DNA from: T3Sed10-213 sp012519365
GTDB lineage: Bacteria > Planctomycetota > Phycisphaerae > Sedimentisphaerales > Anaerohalosphaeraceae
Direction of reading: 5' to 3'
NCBI GenBank assembly: GCA_033809355.1
Contig: JAPXLV010000006.1
Coordinates: forward strand, 1-64,000
DNA length: 64,000 nt
Shown: positions 42,923-51,477 of the stretch, piece by piece
Position numbering within the stretch: the stretch's first letter is position 1
How the letters are laid out: the number at the start of each line of letters is the position of its first letter
Notes under the pieces: generated by a model
Seen by the model: only the letters and a program-made list of their open reading frames with translations
Told to the model about the DNA's origin: nothing
Databases searched by the model: none
Translations under genes and position numbers: made by a program

Positions 42923-44386
42923 ATGAGCTTAAACTATAACATTATCGTCGGCCTTGAAATTCACGTTCAACTGGCCACGCGAACAAAGATGTTTTGCGGC
43001 TGTGAATTGGAATTCGGCCAACCGCCCAACACACGGGTTTGTCCGGTCTGTCTCGGAATGCCCGGCGCGTTGCCGGTTATGAACAAAGCGGCCGTGGAGG
43101 CGGCCATCCTGACAGGTCTGGCGTTAAACTGTACGATTTCGCGCTTTACCAAGTGGGATCGCAAAAGTTACTACTATCCGGATCTGCCGAAAAACTACCA
43201 GATCAGCCAATATGACTTGCCTTTGGCCGAGAACGGCTATATCGAAATCCCGCTGGAGGATGGTACCAGCAAAAAGATACGCATCCGTCGTGCCCACCTT
43301 GAGGAAGACGCCGGGAAAAACACCCATACTCTCGGCAATTTCTCGGCGGTGGATTTGAATCGAGCCGGTACCCCCCTGCTGGAAATTGTGACCGAGCCGG
43401 ACCTGAACAGCCCTTCCGAAGTGCGTCAGTTGGCTCAGGAACTTCAGCGGATCGTGCGCTATCTGGGTGTTTCAGAAGCGGATATGCAAAAAGGACATAT
43501 GCGGTTTGAGCCGAATGTGAACCTGCATATCACACAGGATGGGCAGGTTTTCAAAACGCCGATCACCGAGGTCAAGAATCTGAATAGTTTTCGGGCGCTG
43601 GAACGCAGCATCGCCTGCGAGGTCAATCGCCAGTTGGATGAATTTCTGGCCACTGGTAAGACCCTGCAAATCGGCAATAAAAGCACCTATGGCTGGGATG
43701 ACGTCAACCAAATGACGGTCCTGCAGCGGGAAAAGGAAGAAGCCCACGATTATCGGTATTTCCCCGATCCCGATTTGGTGCCGGTGGCAGTCTCAGACGA
43801 ATGGCTTAGCCGCATCGCCTCTCGCTTGGGCGAATTGCCGCTGGCGATGCAGCAGCGTTTTGTTCGTGACTACGGTTTGAGCGATTACGATGCGCAGGTT
43901 TTGACGGCCGAAAAATCCACGGCGGTCTTTTTTGACGCGGCGGTCCGCTGCGGGGCCCAGCCTAAACGCATCTGCAACCTGCTGACTCAAACGGGACTGA
44001 AACTGGCCAATGAGAAACAAACCACAGTGGATGCCCTTGGCATCAGTCCCGGGCGGCTGGCGGCATTGGCCAACATGGTCGAAGCCGGACAGATCAGCGC
44101 AACCTCAGCAACCGTCATTTTTGAAACCATGACTCAAACAGATGAGGACCCGGCACAGATTGCCGAACAAAAAAATCTGCTGCAAAAAAACGACGCCGGC
44201 GAGATTGAGGCCTTAATTGAACAGGTCATTTGGGAAAATCAAAAAGCGGTTTCCGACGCGAAATCCAACCCCAAAAAAGCCAAAAAGGCCATGGGCTTTC
44301 TGATGGGACAGGTCATCCAGAAAAGCAAAGGACAGGCCAACCCCAAAATCGTCGCCGAACTTTTGAACCGAAAACTGATGGCCTGA
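42923..44386 (+). CDS. gatB: Asp-tRNA(Asn)/Glu-tRNA(Gln) amidotransferase subunit B
   Basis: 487 residues from the ATG at 42923, which has AGGA upstream and gives the family start MSLNYNIIVGLEIHVQL; the frame opens earlier at 42878. Zinc/cradle Cys residues lie in MFCGCELEFG and VCPVCLGMPGALPVMN. Then come KSYYYPDLPKNYQISQYDLP, LNRAGTPLLEIVTEPDLNSP and MRFEPNVNLHI. The C-terminal YqeY-like tail helps bind tRNA. GatB activates the misacylated tRNA carboxylate. Confidence 0.97.
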   Translation: MSLNYNIIVGLEIHVQLATRTKMFCGCELEFGQPPNTRVCPVCLGMPGALPVMNKAAVEAAILTGLALNCTISRFTKWDRKSYYYPDLPKNYQISQYDLPLAENGYIEIPLEDGTSKKIRIRRAHLEEDAGKNTHTLGNFSAVDLNRAGTPLLEIVTEPDLNSPSEVRQLAQELQRIVRYLGVSEADMQKGHMRFEPNVNLHITQDGQVFKTPITEVKNLNSFRALERSIACEVNRQLDEFLATGKTLQIGNKSTYGWDDVNQMTVLQREKEEAHDYRYFPDPDLVPVAVSDEWLSRIASRLGELPLAMQQRFVRDYGLSDYDAQVLTAEKSTAVFFDAAVRCGAQPKRICNLLTQTGLKLANEKQTTVDALGISPGRLAALANMVEAGQISATSATVIFETMTQTDEDPAQIAEQKNLLQKNDAGEIEALIEQVIWENQKAVSDAKSNPKKAKKAMGFLMGQVIQKSKGQANPKIVAELLNRKLMA

Positions 44387-44574
44387 CCTCCAAAAGACAA
44401 ACTGCCGCCGGCACGCCCACGCGGCGTATCTTACTTAAACGGCGAACAAAAAGCCAAACCCCAACACCCGACAATGAAGCGATACCCTCCGCTCAGGGTC
44501 ACAAAGGGACAATAGGCTGATTCATTAAGGCCGGAAGGCCGTGCCACAAGGTCAAATTCAACTCACCCAACACA

Positions 44575-44610
44575 AAAAAAGGACGCAATGTTAACCATGC
44601 GTCCTTTTTT
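44575..44610. terminator. Bidirectional terminator between gatB and the secretin gene
   Basis: AAAAAAGGACGCA (44575-44587) pairs with TGCGTCCTTTTTT (44598-44610) around a 10-base loop. The A-run and T-run let it act on both strands; the flanking genes converge. Confidence 0.85.
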
Positions 44611-44632
44611 AGTGTCAGAAGAAGGAAACCGG

Positions 44633-47600
44633 CTATTGTTGATAGGATTGCTGAGCCAAGGCACCAATAGCATCTTCTTCGGTTTCCTGCTGCAACATAA
44701 TCGTCGGCTTGACCAGAATAAGCAGGATCTGTTTGTCCTTGATTTGACTGCGATTGGAAAACAGACGTCCAAGTAACGGCAGTTTACCCAGCACCGGCAC
44801 ACCGGATTCCATTTCGCGTTCGGAGGTCAGGGTCAAACCGCCGAGCATCACGGTGCCGCGATCCGGTACCGATACACGCGTCATCACCGAACTGTTCTGC
44901 GTTAAGGGCAAATCATAGGTATCTGTTAGCAGTTCATCCGAAAACGGAGTTATTCCAACCGTCGTAACCGGTGTCGTATCCAACAATTCCGACAAATTGG
45001 TCATAATCCGCAAAAGCACATATTTTTTGTCCGCTGTGATGGTCGGTGTGATCGACATATAAATGCCGGTCGTGATATCTTCGTGTTCCACTTCCCAATA
45101 GGCGTATGTGTTGGTAACACCTTCGGTGGTGGTGCTATCCGTAACCAAGTCACTGCTGGATTTAATCCGCTTCTGCGTTTGCACATTCATCGTGGCCGAT
45201 TCCCCATTCATCACAACAACCTTGGGCGCGGTCAACTGACGCGAATTGCGTTGGGCCTGGGTAGCGCGGATCATAAAGTCCACCGTCAGATCGTCCAATG
45301 CTACAACCGAGTCCACCCAGAACGCAGACCCCCCGCCGACCGTACTTCCGCCAAGAGCACCGCCAAGCGTGCTTGAAATATTCGTTCCGCTTGAGAAAAT
45401 CTGCTCAAAGACATGGCGTTCAGAATCCTGTCGGAAATCCAACGGCAAGCCCTCGTTAATTCGTCTGCCGGGCTGTTCAATGGTTAACCGGCTGATATCC
45501 AGACCGATATAGTCAAGGAAGTTTTCATCGACAAGCAAAAACCGGGTTTCAATGGCAATCTGCTGGCCCAGGTCTTCTCGCAAATAATCCAGAAATTCCT
45601 TGATTTTCTGATGCACTTCAGGGGTCTGCCAAATAATCAGTTTCTTTTCGGCAAATTGCGAAATTCGGCCGTCACCGCCTTCGGTCCACCAACTTTGGGG
45701 TTCGATAGTCTGTAGAATCGTCAAAATCAGTTCATAAGCGCGCCAGCGTGAACGCCAGCTGCCGACTTCGTCGCTGCTTGAACTGCCGCCGCCACCACCG
45801 CCGCCGCCATACCCACCGCCGCCACCCATGCCGCCCATCATGCCCATGCCGCCGCCCATGCCGCCCATGCCCCCCATGCCCCCCATGCCCCCCATCATGC
45901 CCATGCCCCCCATCATGCCCATGCCGCCGCCACCGCCATACCCGCCGCCACCGCCATACCCGCCGCCACCGCCGCCATACCCACCAGTGCCACCCTCGTT
46001 ATACTCGTAATCCTCATCAAAATTGGCAGGCGGGTTGACCAAATCGGAGATATCATAGACCTCGTTGACATAACGGGTAGGCAATGAATCTCGTGTGGCA
46101 ATGGTAATAACGCCCTCTTCAAGAACCCAGTCCAACTCCGCCAGAGCGACACTGCTGACCGCTTGAAGAACGCGGTCCAACCCAGTGCGCAGCGCAATTG
46201 AAGTGAGTCCTTCACCGGACATATTAATCGGGGTATCTCGTTCGACAAAGGCGTTCTGGCTCAAATCCGACCAAAGCACCACAATCGACAGAGGAGGATC
46301 GACCGCATTGCGCAAAATATCAATGGCCTCGGCCAAAGTTGTATCCTCCCGGAGCATTGAGAGATTCACTTTCTCGCCCAACTGCTGATTGACCAGTACA
46401 TCTTCCGGACTCATCTTTTCCTTGACGGCCTCTTCCCGTCGGGCGGCAATATCTTTCCAATTCTTCGGGTAATTGATCTCCTTTGAGAAAGGAACCAGCT
46501 TACGATTGGCCTCAAGGAGCAACTCATGTTCTTCGCGATCGATCTCTTGTTGAACGCGGCGTTGTTCTCGATACCGCATCCAGTCCTCCAGCGTTTGCTT
46601 CATAATCAGTGCACGCTGATGCAGCGGATCAATGACCAACAATTGGTCCAACTGCCCCAGCGCCTCTTCGTAGCGCTGTTCGGCCTGAAACGCAAACGCG
46701 CGATCAAGATAATTCTCAATCGCTTCGGCACGCTGCCTTTCGATGGTACTTCGAATCTGTTCGGTCATTTGGGCCGCTTCTTCTTCACGCAATTGCTCCT
46801 GTTTGCGCTGCCAGGCGAGCTGCTGCTCATTGATGGTTTGTTCCTCATTATTGAGTTTGGCCATAAACTCCGCATAGAGTTCATCGCCAAGCAGCAGTTT
46901 GTTTCGTTCCACCGTCGAGATCGCACGACGTAAAATCTGAAGCGCATCTTCAAAGCGATTCTCCTTCAGCAACGCACTGCAGCGGCTTAACGCGTCATTG
47001 ACAATTGCCGTGGTGTAGTCGATGCGGACGGCACGTTCACGTCGAATCACCTGCAAATAGGAATTTTCAGCACTCGTCTCGGTATCGGCATCGGAAGACG
47101 TCGCATCCGAATCCGCCGGCCCGTCAGCAGCATGGACTTGTGCGGCGGTCGTCACTGCCGCATCTTCGCCGGCGGTCTGCTGTGCGGGGGAAACAGTCTT
47201 CTGTGTGTCGGCGACTGTTTGGGCAGCGTTCTCTGCAGGCTGCATGACGCTCTGTTCTTTTAATTGCTGATCGATGGCTGCGATATAATCTCCCGCGGGA
47301 CGATCGCCCCTCACCGACACGCCGGACTGGGCTACTTCCACAAAAGCCGCCCTGGCTGTCTCAAGACGTCCGGCCTTGTAATCTCGCACGGCAGCATCAT
47401 ACACCGCCTGCATCTGTTCCTGATGGGATCCAATCCGGTTGTCCAAATCTTCCAGCATCGCCGCTACCATCTGCTTTTCCTGGGCGGAGATATAGGGACT
47501 GTCTTCGATTTGGCGTAACAGAACCTCTGCCTGCGCGTAACGGCCCTGTTCTTTGAGGATGTCGCTTTGCTGTAATATGTCGATAATTTTTTGCCGCTCT

Positions 47601-47905
47601 TGCTCGGCCTGATGGATAGTCTCAAGAAGGGAATGAATTTGCTTCTGCTGCTGTTCGGTGACAAAGGAGGAAAATTCAGGACTGACCGCTTTATCCAGCT
47701 CCTGTTTTGCCTGGGTATAAAAGCCGCGTTTGACCTGCTCCCGGGCGATTTGGATATACGCCTCGATTTTCGCCTGCTTGGCGGTCTGTTCATCCGTCTG
47801 GGCAAACACGCCGGCGACCATTACCACCATCGCCATCATCACACATCCCGCCAAGCCGCATCGAACTTTGTAACGATAATTGTGAGAAAATGAGAACATT
47901 TCCAC
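44633..47905 (-). CDS. Large secretin (type II/III secretion or type IV pilus outer-membrane channel) with Gly/Met-rich segment
   Basis: 1090 residues from the GTG at 47905, which has GGAGG six bases upstream (an ATG two codons on is an alternative). Layout: signal sequence (CGLAGCVMMAMVVMVAGVFA), a long helical/coiled-coil and TPR-like part (about 35-500), a secretin N-type domain (DTTLAEAIDILRNAVDPPLS), a low-complexity segment of Gly with Met, Tyr and Ser (about residues 640-710), another N-type domain, then the secretin core (ATMNVQTQKRIKSSSD, ITPTITADKKYVLLRIMTNL) ending with GVPVLGKLPLLGRLFSNRSQ and ILVKPTIM. It forms a gated outer-membrane pore. The system it serves is not shown; PilX-like genes lie 11 kb away. 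Confidence 0.88.
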   Translation of the reverse strand: MEMFSFSHNYRYKVRCGLAGCVMMAMVVMVAGVFAQTDEQTAKQAKIEAYIQIAREQVKRGFYTQAKQELDKAVSPEFSSFVTEQQQKQIHSLLETIHQAEQERQKIIDILQQSDILKEQGRYAQAEVLLRQIEDSPYISAQEKQMVAAMLEDLDNRIGSHQEQMQAVYDAAVRDYKAGRLETARAAFVEVAQSGVSVRGDRPAGDYIAAIDQQLKEQSVMQPAENAAQTVADTQKTVSPAQQTAGEDAAVTTAAQVHAADGPADSDATSSDADTETSAENSYLQVIRRERAVRIDYTTAIVNDALSRCSALLKENRFEDALQILRRAISTVERNKLLLGDELYAEFMAKLNNEEQTINEQQLAWQRKQEQLREEEAAQMTEQIRSTIERQRAEAIENYLDRAFAFQAEQRYEEALGQLDQLLVIDPLHQRALIMKQTLEDWMRYREQRRVQQEIDREEHELLLEANRKLVPFSKEINYPKNWKDIAARREEAVKEKMSPEDVLVNQQLGEKVNLSMLREDTTLAEAIDILRNAVDPPLSIVVLWSDLSQNAFVERDTPINMSGEGLTSIALRTGLDRVLQAVSSVALAELDWVLEEGVITIATRDSLPTRYVNEVYDISDLVNPPANFDEDYEYNEGGTGGYGGGGGGYGGGGGYGGGGGMGMMGGMGMMGGMGGMGGMGGMGGGMGMMGGMGGGGGYGGGGGGGGSSSSDEVGSWRSRWRAYELILTILQTIEPQSWWTEGGDGRISQFAEKKLIIWQTPEVHQKIKEFLDYLREDLGQQIAIETRFLLVDENFLDYIGLDISRLTIEQPGRRINEGLPLDFRQDSERHVFEQIFSSGTNISSTLGGALGGSTVGGGSAFWVDSVVALDDLTVDFMIRATQAQRNSRQLTAPKVVVMNGESATMNVQTQKRIKSSSDLVTDSTTTEGVTNTYAYWEVEHEDITTGIYMSITPTITADKKYVLLRIMTNLSELLDTTPVTTVGITPFSDELLTDTYDLPLTQNSSVMTRVSVPDRGTVMLGGLTLTSEREMESGVPVLGKLPLLGRLFSNRSQIKDKQILLILVKPTIMLQQETEEDAIGALAQQSYQQ
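45780..45995 (-). repeat. Low-complexity GGN/ATG repeat encoding Gly/Met-rich linker of the secretin
   Basis: Repeated GGC/GGT and ATG codons on the minus strand encode runs such as GGMGMMGGMGG and GGGGYGGGGG. Such sequence is prone to slippage, so length variation between strains is likely. Confidence 0.85.
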
Positions 47906-48051
47906 AATAATCCTCCACAAGAAAACAAATTAGTCTAATAATAAGTCCACAAACAGTACGCCTATCCAAAAAAATGGGTTTAGAGGTGTAAGTGTAAAGT
48001 CAAAAAATTATTATTGCAAGCGAAAAAATATGGAAACTTTCGGTCTTGTGC

Positions 48052-48080
48052 TTGTTTTTGATACCGAAACGAGGTATAGT
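48052..48080 (+). promoter_or_regulatory. Candidate sigma-70 promoter of tsaB
   Basis: TTGTTT (48052-48057), 17-base spacer, TATAGT (48075-48080), about 32 bases ahead of the GTG start of tsaB. Confidence 0.5.
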
Positions 48081-48111
48081 TCCGCAGCGAAAACAAATTG
48101 TGGAGTTTTTT

Positions 48112-48846
48112 GTGTTACAATCGAAAAAAAAATATGGTTTGGCTATTGATACCTCGGGACGGGTCGGCTCGGTAACGATTGGGCAAGAAGATTCTGTTTT
48201 ATTGGAGTCGTCTTTTTCGGGCTTTATGAGACACAGCGCCGAATTGTTCGACACCCTCAATACCCTTATCGAGCGTGTCGGTATCCATCCCGACCAAATT
48301 GATCCGCTCTACATTACCGCCGGGCCAGGCAGCTTCACCGGCATTCGGATTGCCGTGACCTTCGCAAAAATGCTGTCCTATGCCGTCGGTTCACGGGTGG
48401 TGGCTGTCAATACGTTGGACGCTCTGGTCGAGAACGCCAACGACTACCTGGACCAAACACAGGTGGACATCCCCCGGATGGCCGCGATTCTTGATGCCAA
48501 GCAAAATCGCTTTTTTACGGCGATCTATGAGAAAACCGATAATGGATGGAAGAAAATCTGCCCGGATAGTCTTCTTTCTCCTCATGATTTTTTATCCCTC
48601 ATCAATAAGGATAAGGTACGTACCGGCCTGCTCGGCGAGGGGCTGCTCTACTATGCCGATCGATTTGACTCGCCTTCAACCCACGTCATTGACCCGGCCT
48701 TTTGGCCCGTCTCGGCACGAAAAGTGTACAGCGTAGGCTGCCGCATGGCCCAACAAGGGCTGTTTTCTGATATTTACGCCCTTGGCCCTTCTTATATCCG
48801 CAAACCTGACGCTGTGGAAAAACAGGAAAAACTCAATCGCCTGTAA
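48112..48846 (+). CDS. tsaB: tRNA threonylcarbamoyladenosine biosynthesis protein TsaB
   Basis: 244 residues from the GTG at 48112, chosen because TGGAG lies six bases upstream and the product then opens with KKYGLAIDTSGRVGSVTIG as in the family; the longer frame starts within the promoter. The signature YITAGPGSFTGIRIAVTFAK and VNTLDALVENA are present. TsaB is a non-catalytic partner of TsaD in making t6A37 in tRNA. tsaD and tsaE are not in the window. It is divergent from the secretin gene. Confidence 0.93.
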   Translation: MLQSKKKYGLAIDTSGRVGSVTIGQEDSVLLESSFSGFMRHSAELFDTLNTLIERVGIHPDQIDPLYITAGPGSFTGIRIAVTFAKMLSYAVGSRVVAVNTLDALVENANDYLDQTQVDIPRMAAILDAKQNRFFTAIYEKTDNGWKKICPDSLLSPHDFLSLINKDKVRTGLLGEGLLYYADRFDSPSTHVIDPAFWPVSARKVYSVGCRMAQQGLFSDIYALGPSYIRKPDAVEKQEKLNRL

Positions 48847-48983
48847 ACAGCGCCGGTTGACTTCCACCGATATCGCATCCCCTATGCACGCGATGACACG
48901 CGATTTATCGTCTGATAAAAACGGGCTTCTTTCGTCACCAGCCGAGGGCCGGGCAATCTTTGTCGCCCAAGGGAGAGGAAAGG

Positions 48984-49547
48984 TTAAAAGGTTTTGCTGA
49001 TGCCGAAAGCAAGTCCGTCAAAACCGGAGTTTTCATCATCGAGACCGGCATTGGACAAATGGAATATCTTGAGCGTTGCCGCCCAGCTGTTGCCGAAATC
49101 GTAGCCAACGCCCAGATCGGAAAGAAAATTCACACTCGAGCCATTATCCGGCATATGATTATCGTGCCACAAGACCGCTGAGCCGATTTCGCCGTAAGGG
49201 CCTTTGCTTTTTATCCCGTCCGGGTAAAACCGCAAAGCAACCCCCATGCCCACACCCAAAATATCTTCTTTTTCGTCTTTTTCGCTGCCGCGTAAATTAT
49301 AAAAGAAAAGCGGATAACCTCTCGCGGCCAGCGTCATCTGCTCCTGAACAGGCCATTCATACTCGGCCGAAGCCAAAAGAAAATAATCCTCCTCACGGTC
49401 AGGCCACTGATTCCCCACGGTGCCGGTGCTGCTCATAAATTCCCCTCGCCACCAGCCTTGGTCGAAATTTTCTGTCAGCCACCGGGTATCTGCACACCCG
49501 CCGCAGAGGATCGCACACAAGAAAGCCACATTCAGAAATCGAGCCAT
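48984..49547 (-). CDS. PagL-like lipid A 3-O-deacylase (acyloxyacyl hydrolase family)
   Basis: 187 residues. An N-terminal signal (MARFLNVAFLCAILCGGC) may be a lipoprotein signal, although the lipobox is weak. The rest is beta-barrel-like with alternating hydrophobic strands (YGEIGSAVLWHDNHMPDNGS, FLSDLGVGYDFGNSWAATLK). The motif IFHLSNAGLDDENSGFDGLA resembles the catalytic H-x-S-N region of PagL, which removes the 3-O acyl chain of lipid A in the outer membrane. The C-terminus ends in Phe, common for outer-membrane proteins. If correct, it implies a lipid A-type LPS. Confidence in the precise enzyme is moderate. Confidence 0.7.
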   Translation of the reverse strand: MARFLNVAFLCAILCGGCADTRWLTENFDQGWWRGEFMSSTGTVGNQWPDREEDYFLLASAEYEWPVQEQMTLAARGYPLFFYNLRGSEKDEKEDILGVGMGVALRFYPDGIKSKGPYGEIGSAVLWHDNHMPDNGSSVNFLSDLGVGYDFGNSWAATLKIFHLSNAGLDDENSGFDGLAFGISKTF

Positions 49548-49737
49548 TTAAACCTCCGTCAATCCACTGATATCTTTTTGGGGACAAAGTCCTTATGCCT
49601 CAAAAAAGTGCACTCTTCACAATCCAATAGAATTGCTCTTTCTGCATCGCATCACCCGATGAGAGCAGATCGCTTCAGCGAAAAAACGTGTACACGTCAG
49701 CGGAGAATTTTAACTGAGACATAACATCGGAGCAAAC

Positions 49738-49773
49738 AAAAAATATCCCTGCATCAAGCAAAACAGCGCAGGG
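49738..49773 (-). terminator. Terminator of dnaA
   Basis: On the minus strand, CCCTGC (49773-49768) pairs with GCAGGG (49752-49747) across a 15-base loop and is followed by ATATTTTTT. It lies just after the dnaA stop. Confidence 0.6.
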
Positions 49774-49779
49774 CTGTTT

Positions 49780-51201
49780 CTATGACATTTTTTGGGTCAG
49801 GGCATCGAGCACCTCTTTGGCATGCACGAGCCGATAACCCGTTCGAGAGCGCCATTTGAGTTCTCGGTTGGTCTTGAGGTATTGTTCGACCCTGCGACAG
49901 GCCAGGATTACGGTGGCATGATTTTTGTTGCCGAGCACGCGTCCGATTTCGGGATAGCTCATCCGTGTAAACCGCCGGGTCAGATACATGACAAACGCCC
50001 GCGCTAAACTGACCGTACGGTCTTTTTTGTCCGAATGAATATCGGCCACCGAGACGCCGAAATAGGCGGCCGCAGCCGCCGTGATATCCGAGGTATGAAC
50101 AACCGGATCGGTTTGGGTGATATGTTCATTTAAAATCTGCTGGGCCATCGCCAGCGTCAACGGCACCCGACTCAACGCGGCGTAGGCACTGAGCTTGACC
50201 AATGCCCCTTCCAGTTCGCGAACGCCGGAGGTAATGCTTTCGGCAACAAATTCGATCACTTTCGGCGCCAAGGTCAAGTTGAGCTGCTCAGCCCGACGGG
50301 TACAAATTTTAATCCGCATTTCCAGATCCGGCGGATCAATCCGCACAACCATACCCGAGACAAACCGAGTGACCAATTTTTCGCACAGCTGCCCGATTTC
50401 TTTGGGGTGCGCATCTGAGGCCAGGACAATCTGTTTGCCGGCCAGGTCGATGCTGTTGAACGTATGCAGAAATTCCTCCTGCATCGCGTTTTTATTGGCC
50501 AGAAAATGAATGTCGTCTATTGCAAGAATGTCCAAATTGCGAAAACGATTGCGAAAGACATCCAGCTTATGCGTCTTTAAGGCAATCACATATTGGTTGG
50601 CGAAATCCTCAGCCGACAGATACATCCAACGACAGCCGGGTTTGCGACGAAAAACCTCATTGCAAATGCCCTGCAGCAGGTGCGTTTTGCCGACGCCGTA
50701 GCCGCCGTGGACAAACAGCGGATTAAAAGGACTTTGATCCTGCGATATAACCGCTTGGGCTGCGTTATAGGCCAGTTGATTTTTGCTTCCGACAACCAGC
50801 GTATCCAAGGTCAACTTCAGGGGCAGCGCACGGTCTGCCTGCGCGCCGCGGCGCCCGTGTGCGGCAGGTATTCGCTGCTGGGCTGTTTTGCTGCCAGATG
50901 TGCCAATCGGTTTGGCTGCCTGGTCCGGTTTGTCCTGCGGCTTGACGCAGCCGGCATCAATCTGAAACCGCAACGGGATTTTTCGCCCGCATACTTCCAG
51001 GGCCGACTCGCTCAGCGCCTGATAAAAATGTCCTTCAATCCAATTCGATACGAACGGATTGGCGGCGGTGACCTGTAACCCCTCGTCATTCAGAGCGAGC
51101 CGGGTCGCCCCTTCGAACCACACTTGGTATTGACTGGCTCCGATTTTTTCGGCAATCCGTTTATGTATCGCTTTCACCTCGTCCGTGACTATGGTCTGCA
51201 T
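49780..51201 (-). CDS. dnaA: Chromosomal replication initiator protein DnaA
   Basis: 473 residues from the ATG at 51201, which has GGAAG six bases upstream; the longer frame to 51315 runs through the promoter and has no ribosome site. Domain I (about 1-85), a variable linker, domain III AAA+ with Walker A GGYGVGKTHLLQG, Walker B ILAIDDIHFLANK and sensor 1 IVLASDAHPKEI, and domain IV with the signature KNHATVILACRRVEQYL for DnaA-box binding. It opens the origin. DnaA boxes lie just upstream of it. The usual neighbour dnaN is absent; the upstream gene on this strand is rsmB. Confidence 0.98.
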   Translation of the reverse strand: MQTIVTDEVKAIHKRIAEKIGASQYQVWFEGATRLALNDEGLQVTAANPFVSNWIEGHFYQALSESALEVCGRKIPLRFQIDAGCVKPQDKPDQAAKPIGTSGSKTAQQRIPAAHGRRGAQADRALPLKLTLDTLVVGSKNQLAYNAAQAVISQDQSPFNPLFVHGGYGVGKTHLLQGICNEVFRRKPGCRWMYLSAEDFANQYVIALKTHKLDVFRNRFRNLDILAIDDIHFLANKNAMQEEFLHTFNSIDLAGKQIVLASDAHPKEIGQLCEKLVTRFVSGMVVRIDPPDLEMRIKICTRRAEQLNLTLAPKVIEFVAESITSGVRELEGALVKLSAYAALSRVPLTLAMAQQILNEHITQTDPVVHTSDITAAAAAYFGVSVADIHSDKKDRTVSLARAFVMYLTRRFTRMSYPEIGRVLGNKNHATVILACRRVEQYLKTNRELKWRSRTGYRLVHAKEVLDALTQKMS

Positions 51202-51278
51202 TTGTTTCTTCCATCCTTCCGGATATCTCACAACTGCTAATGCACTGAATTTCAATTTTGTCTGTTCTGAATAATGCG

Positions 51279-51308
51279 ATGATAGCAGTGAACCGAATGT
51301 GGATTCAA
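51279..51308 (-). promoter_or_regulatory. Candidate promoter of dnaA
   Basis: On the minus strand TTGAAT (51308-51303), 18-base spacer, TATCAT (51284-51279). The leader would be about 70 bases. A near-DnaA-box (TGTGGATTC, 51298-51306) overlaps the -35 element, consistent with self-control by DnaA. Confidence 0.5.
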
Positions 51309-51438
51309 CCGCCATTTTTGAGAATTCTTATCCACACCGGTAAGGTGCAAGCAGGAATGCAACTTACGCCAAAAAAAAATTTGTTTTTCACAGCCTATTC
51401 ACACCGCAATCGGCTTTTGTGGATAACCTGTGGACAGC
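51298..51438. other. DnaA-box cluster, candidate origin of replication (oriC)
   Basis: Two perfect 9-mers: TTATCCACA at 51328-51336 and its complement TGTGGATAA at 51418-51426. Near matches: TGTGGATTC 51298-51306, TTTTTCACA 51384-51392, CTATTCACA 51395-51403, TGTGGACAG 51430-51438. An A/T-rich stretch (51371-51390) lies between. The position directly upstream of dnaA is the classic oriC location. The cluster is small, so an autoregulatory region alone is the alternative. Confidence 0.65.
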
Positions 51439-51477
51439 GGTTGCAAAAAACCCTCGGTCCTCCCCCAAATTATCGGT

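Noticed and set aside
44230..44520. A 96-residue + strand frame across the end of gatB
   Set aside because: Out of frame with gatB and without any motif or ribosome site.
45748..46038. Cys/Arg/Pro- and Pro/Met-rich frames on the + strand
   Set aside because: These are the complement of the Gly/Met repeat of the secretin; not real proteins.
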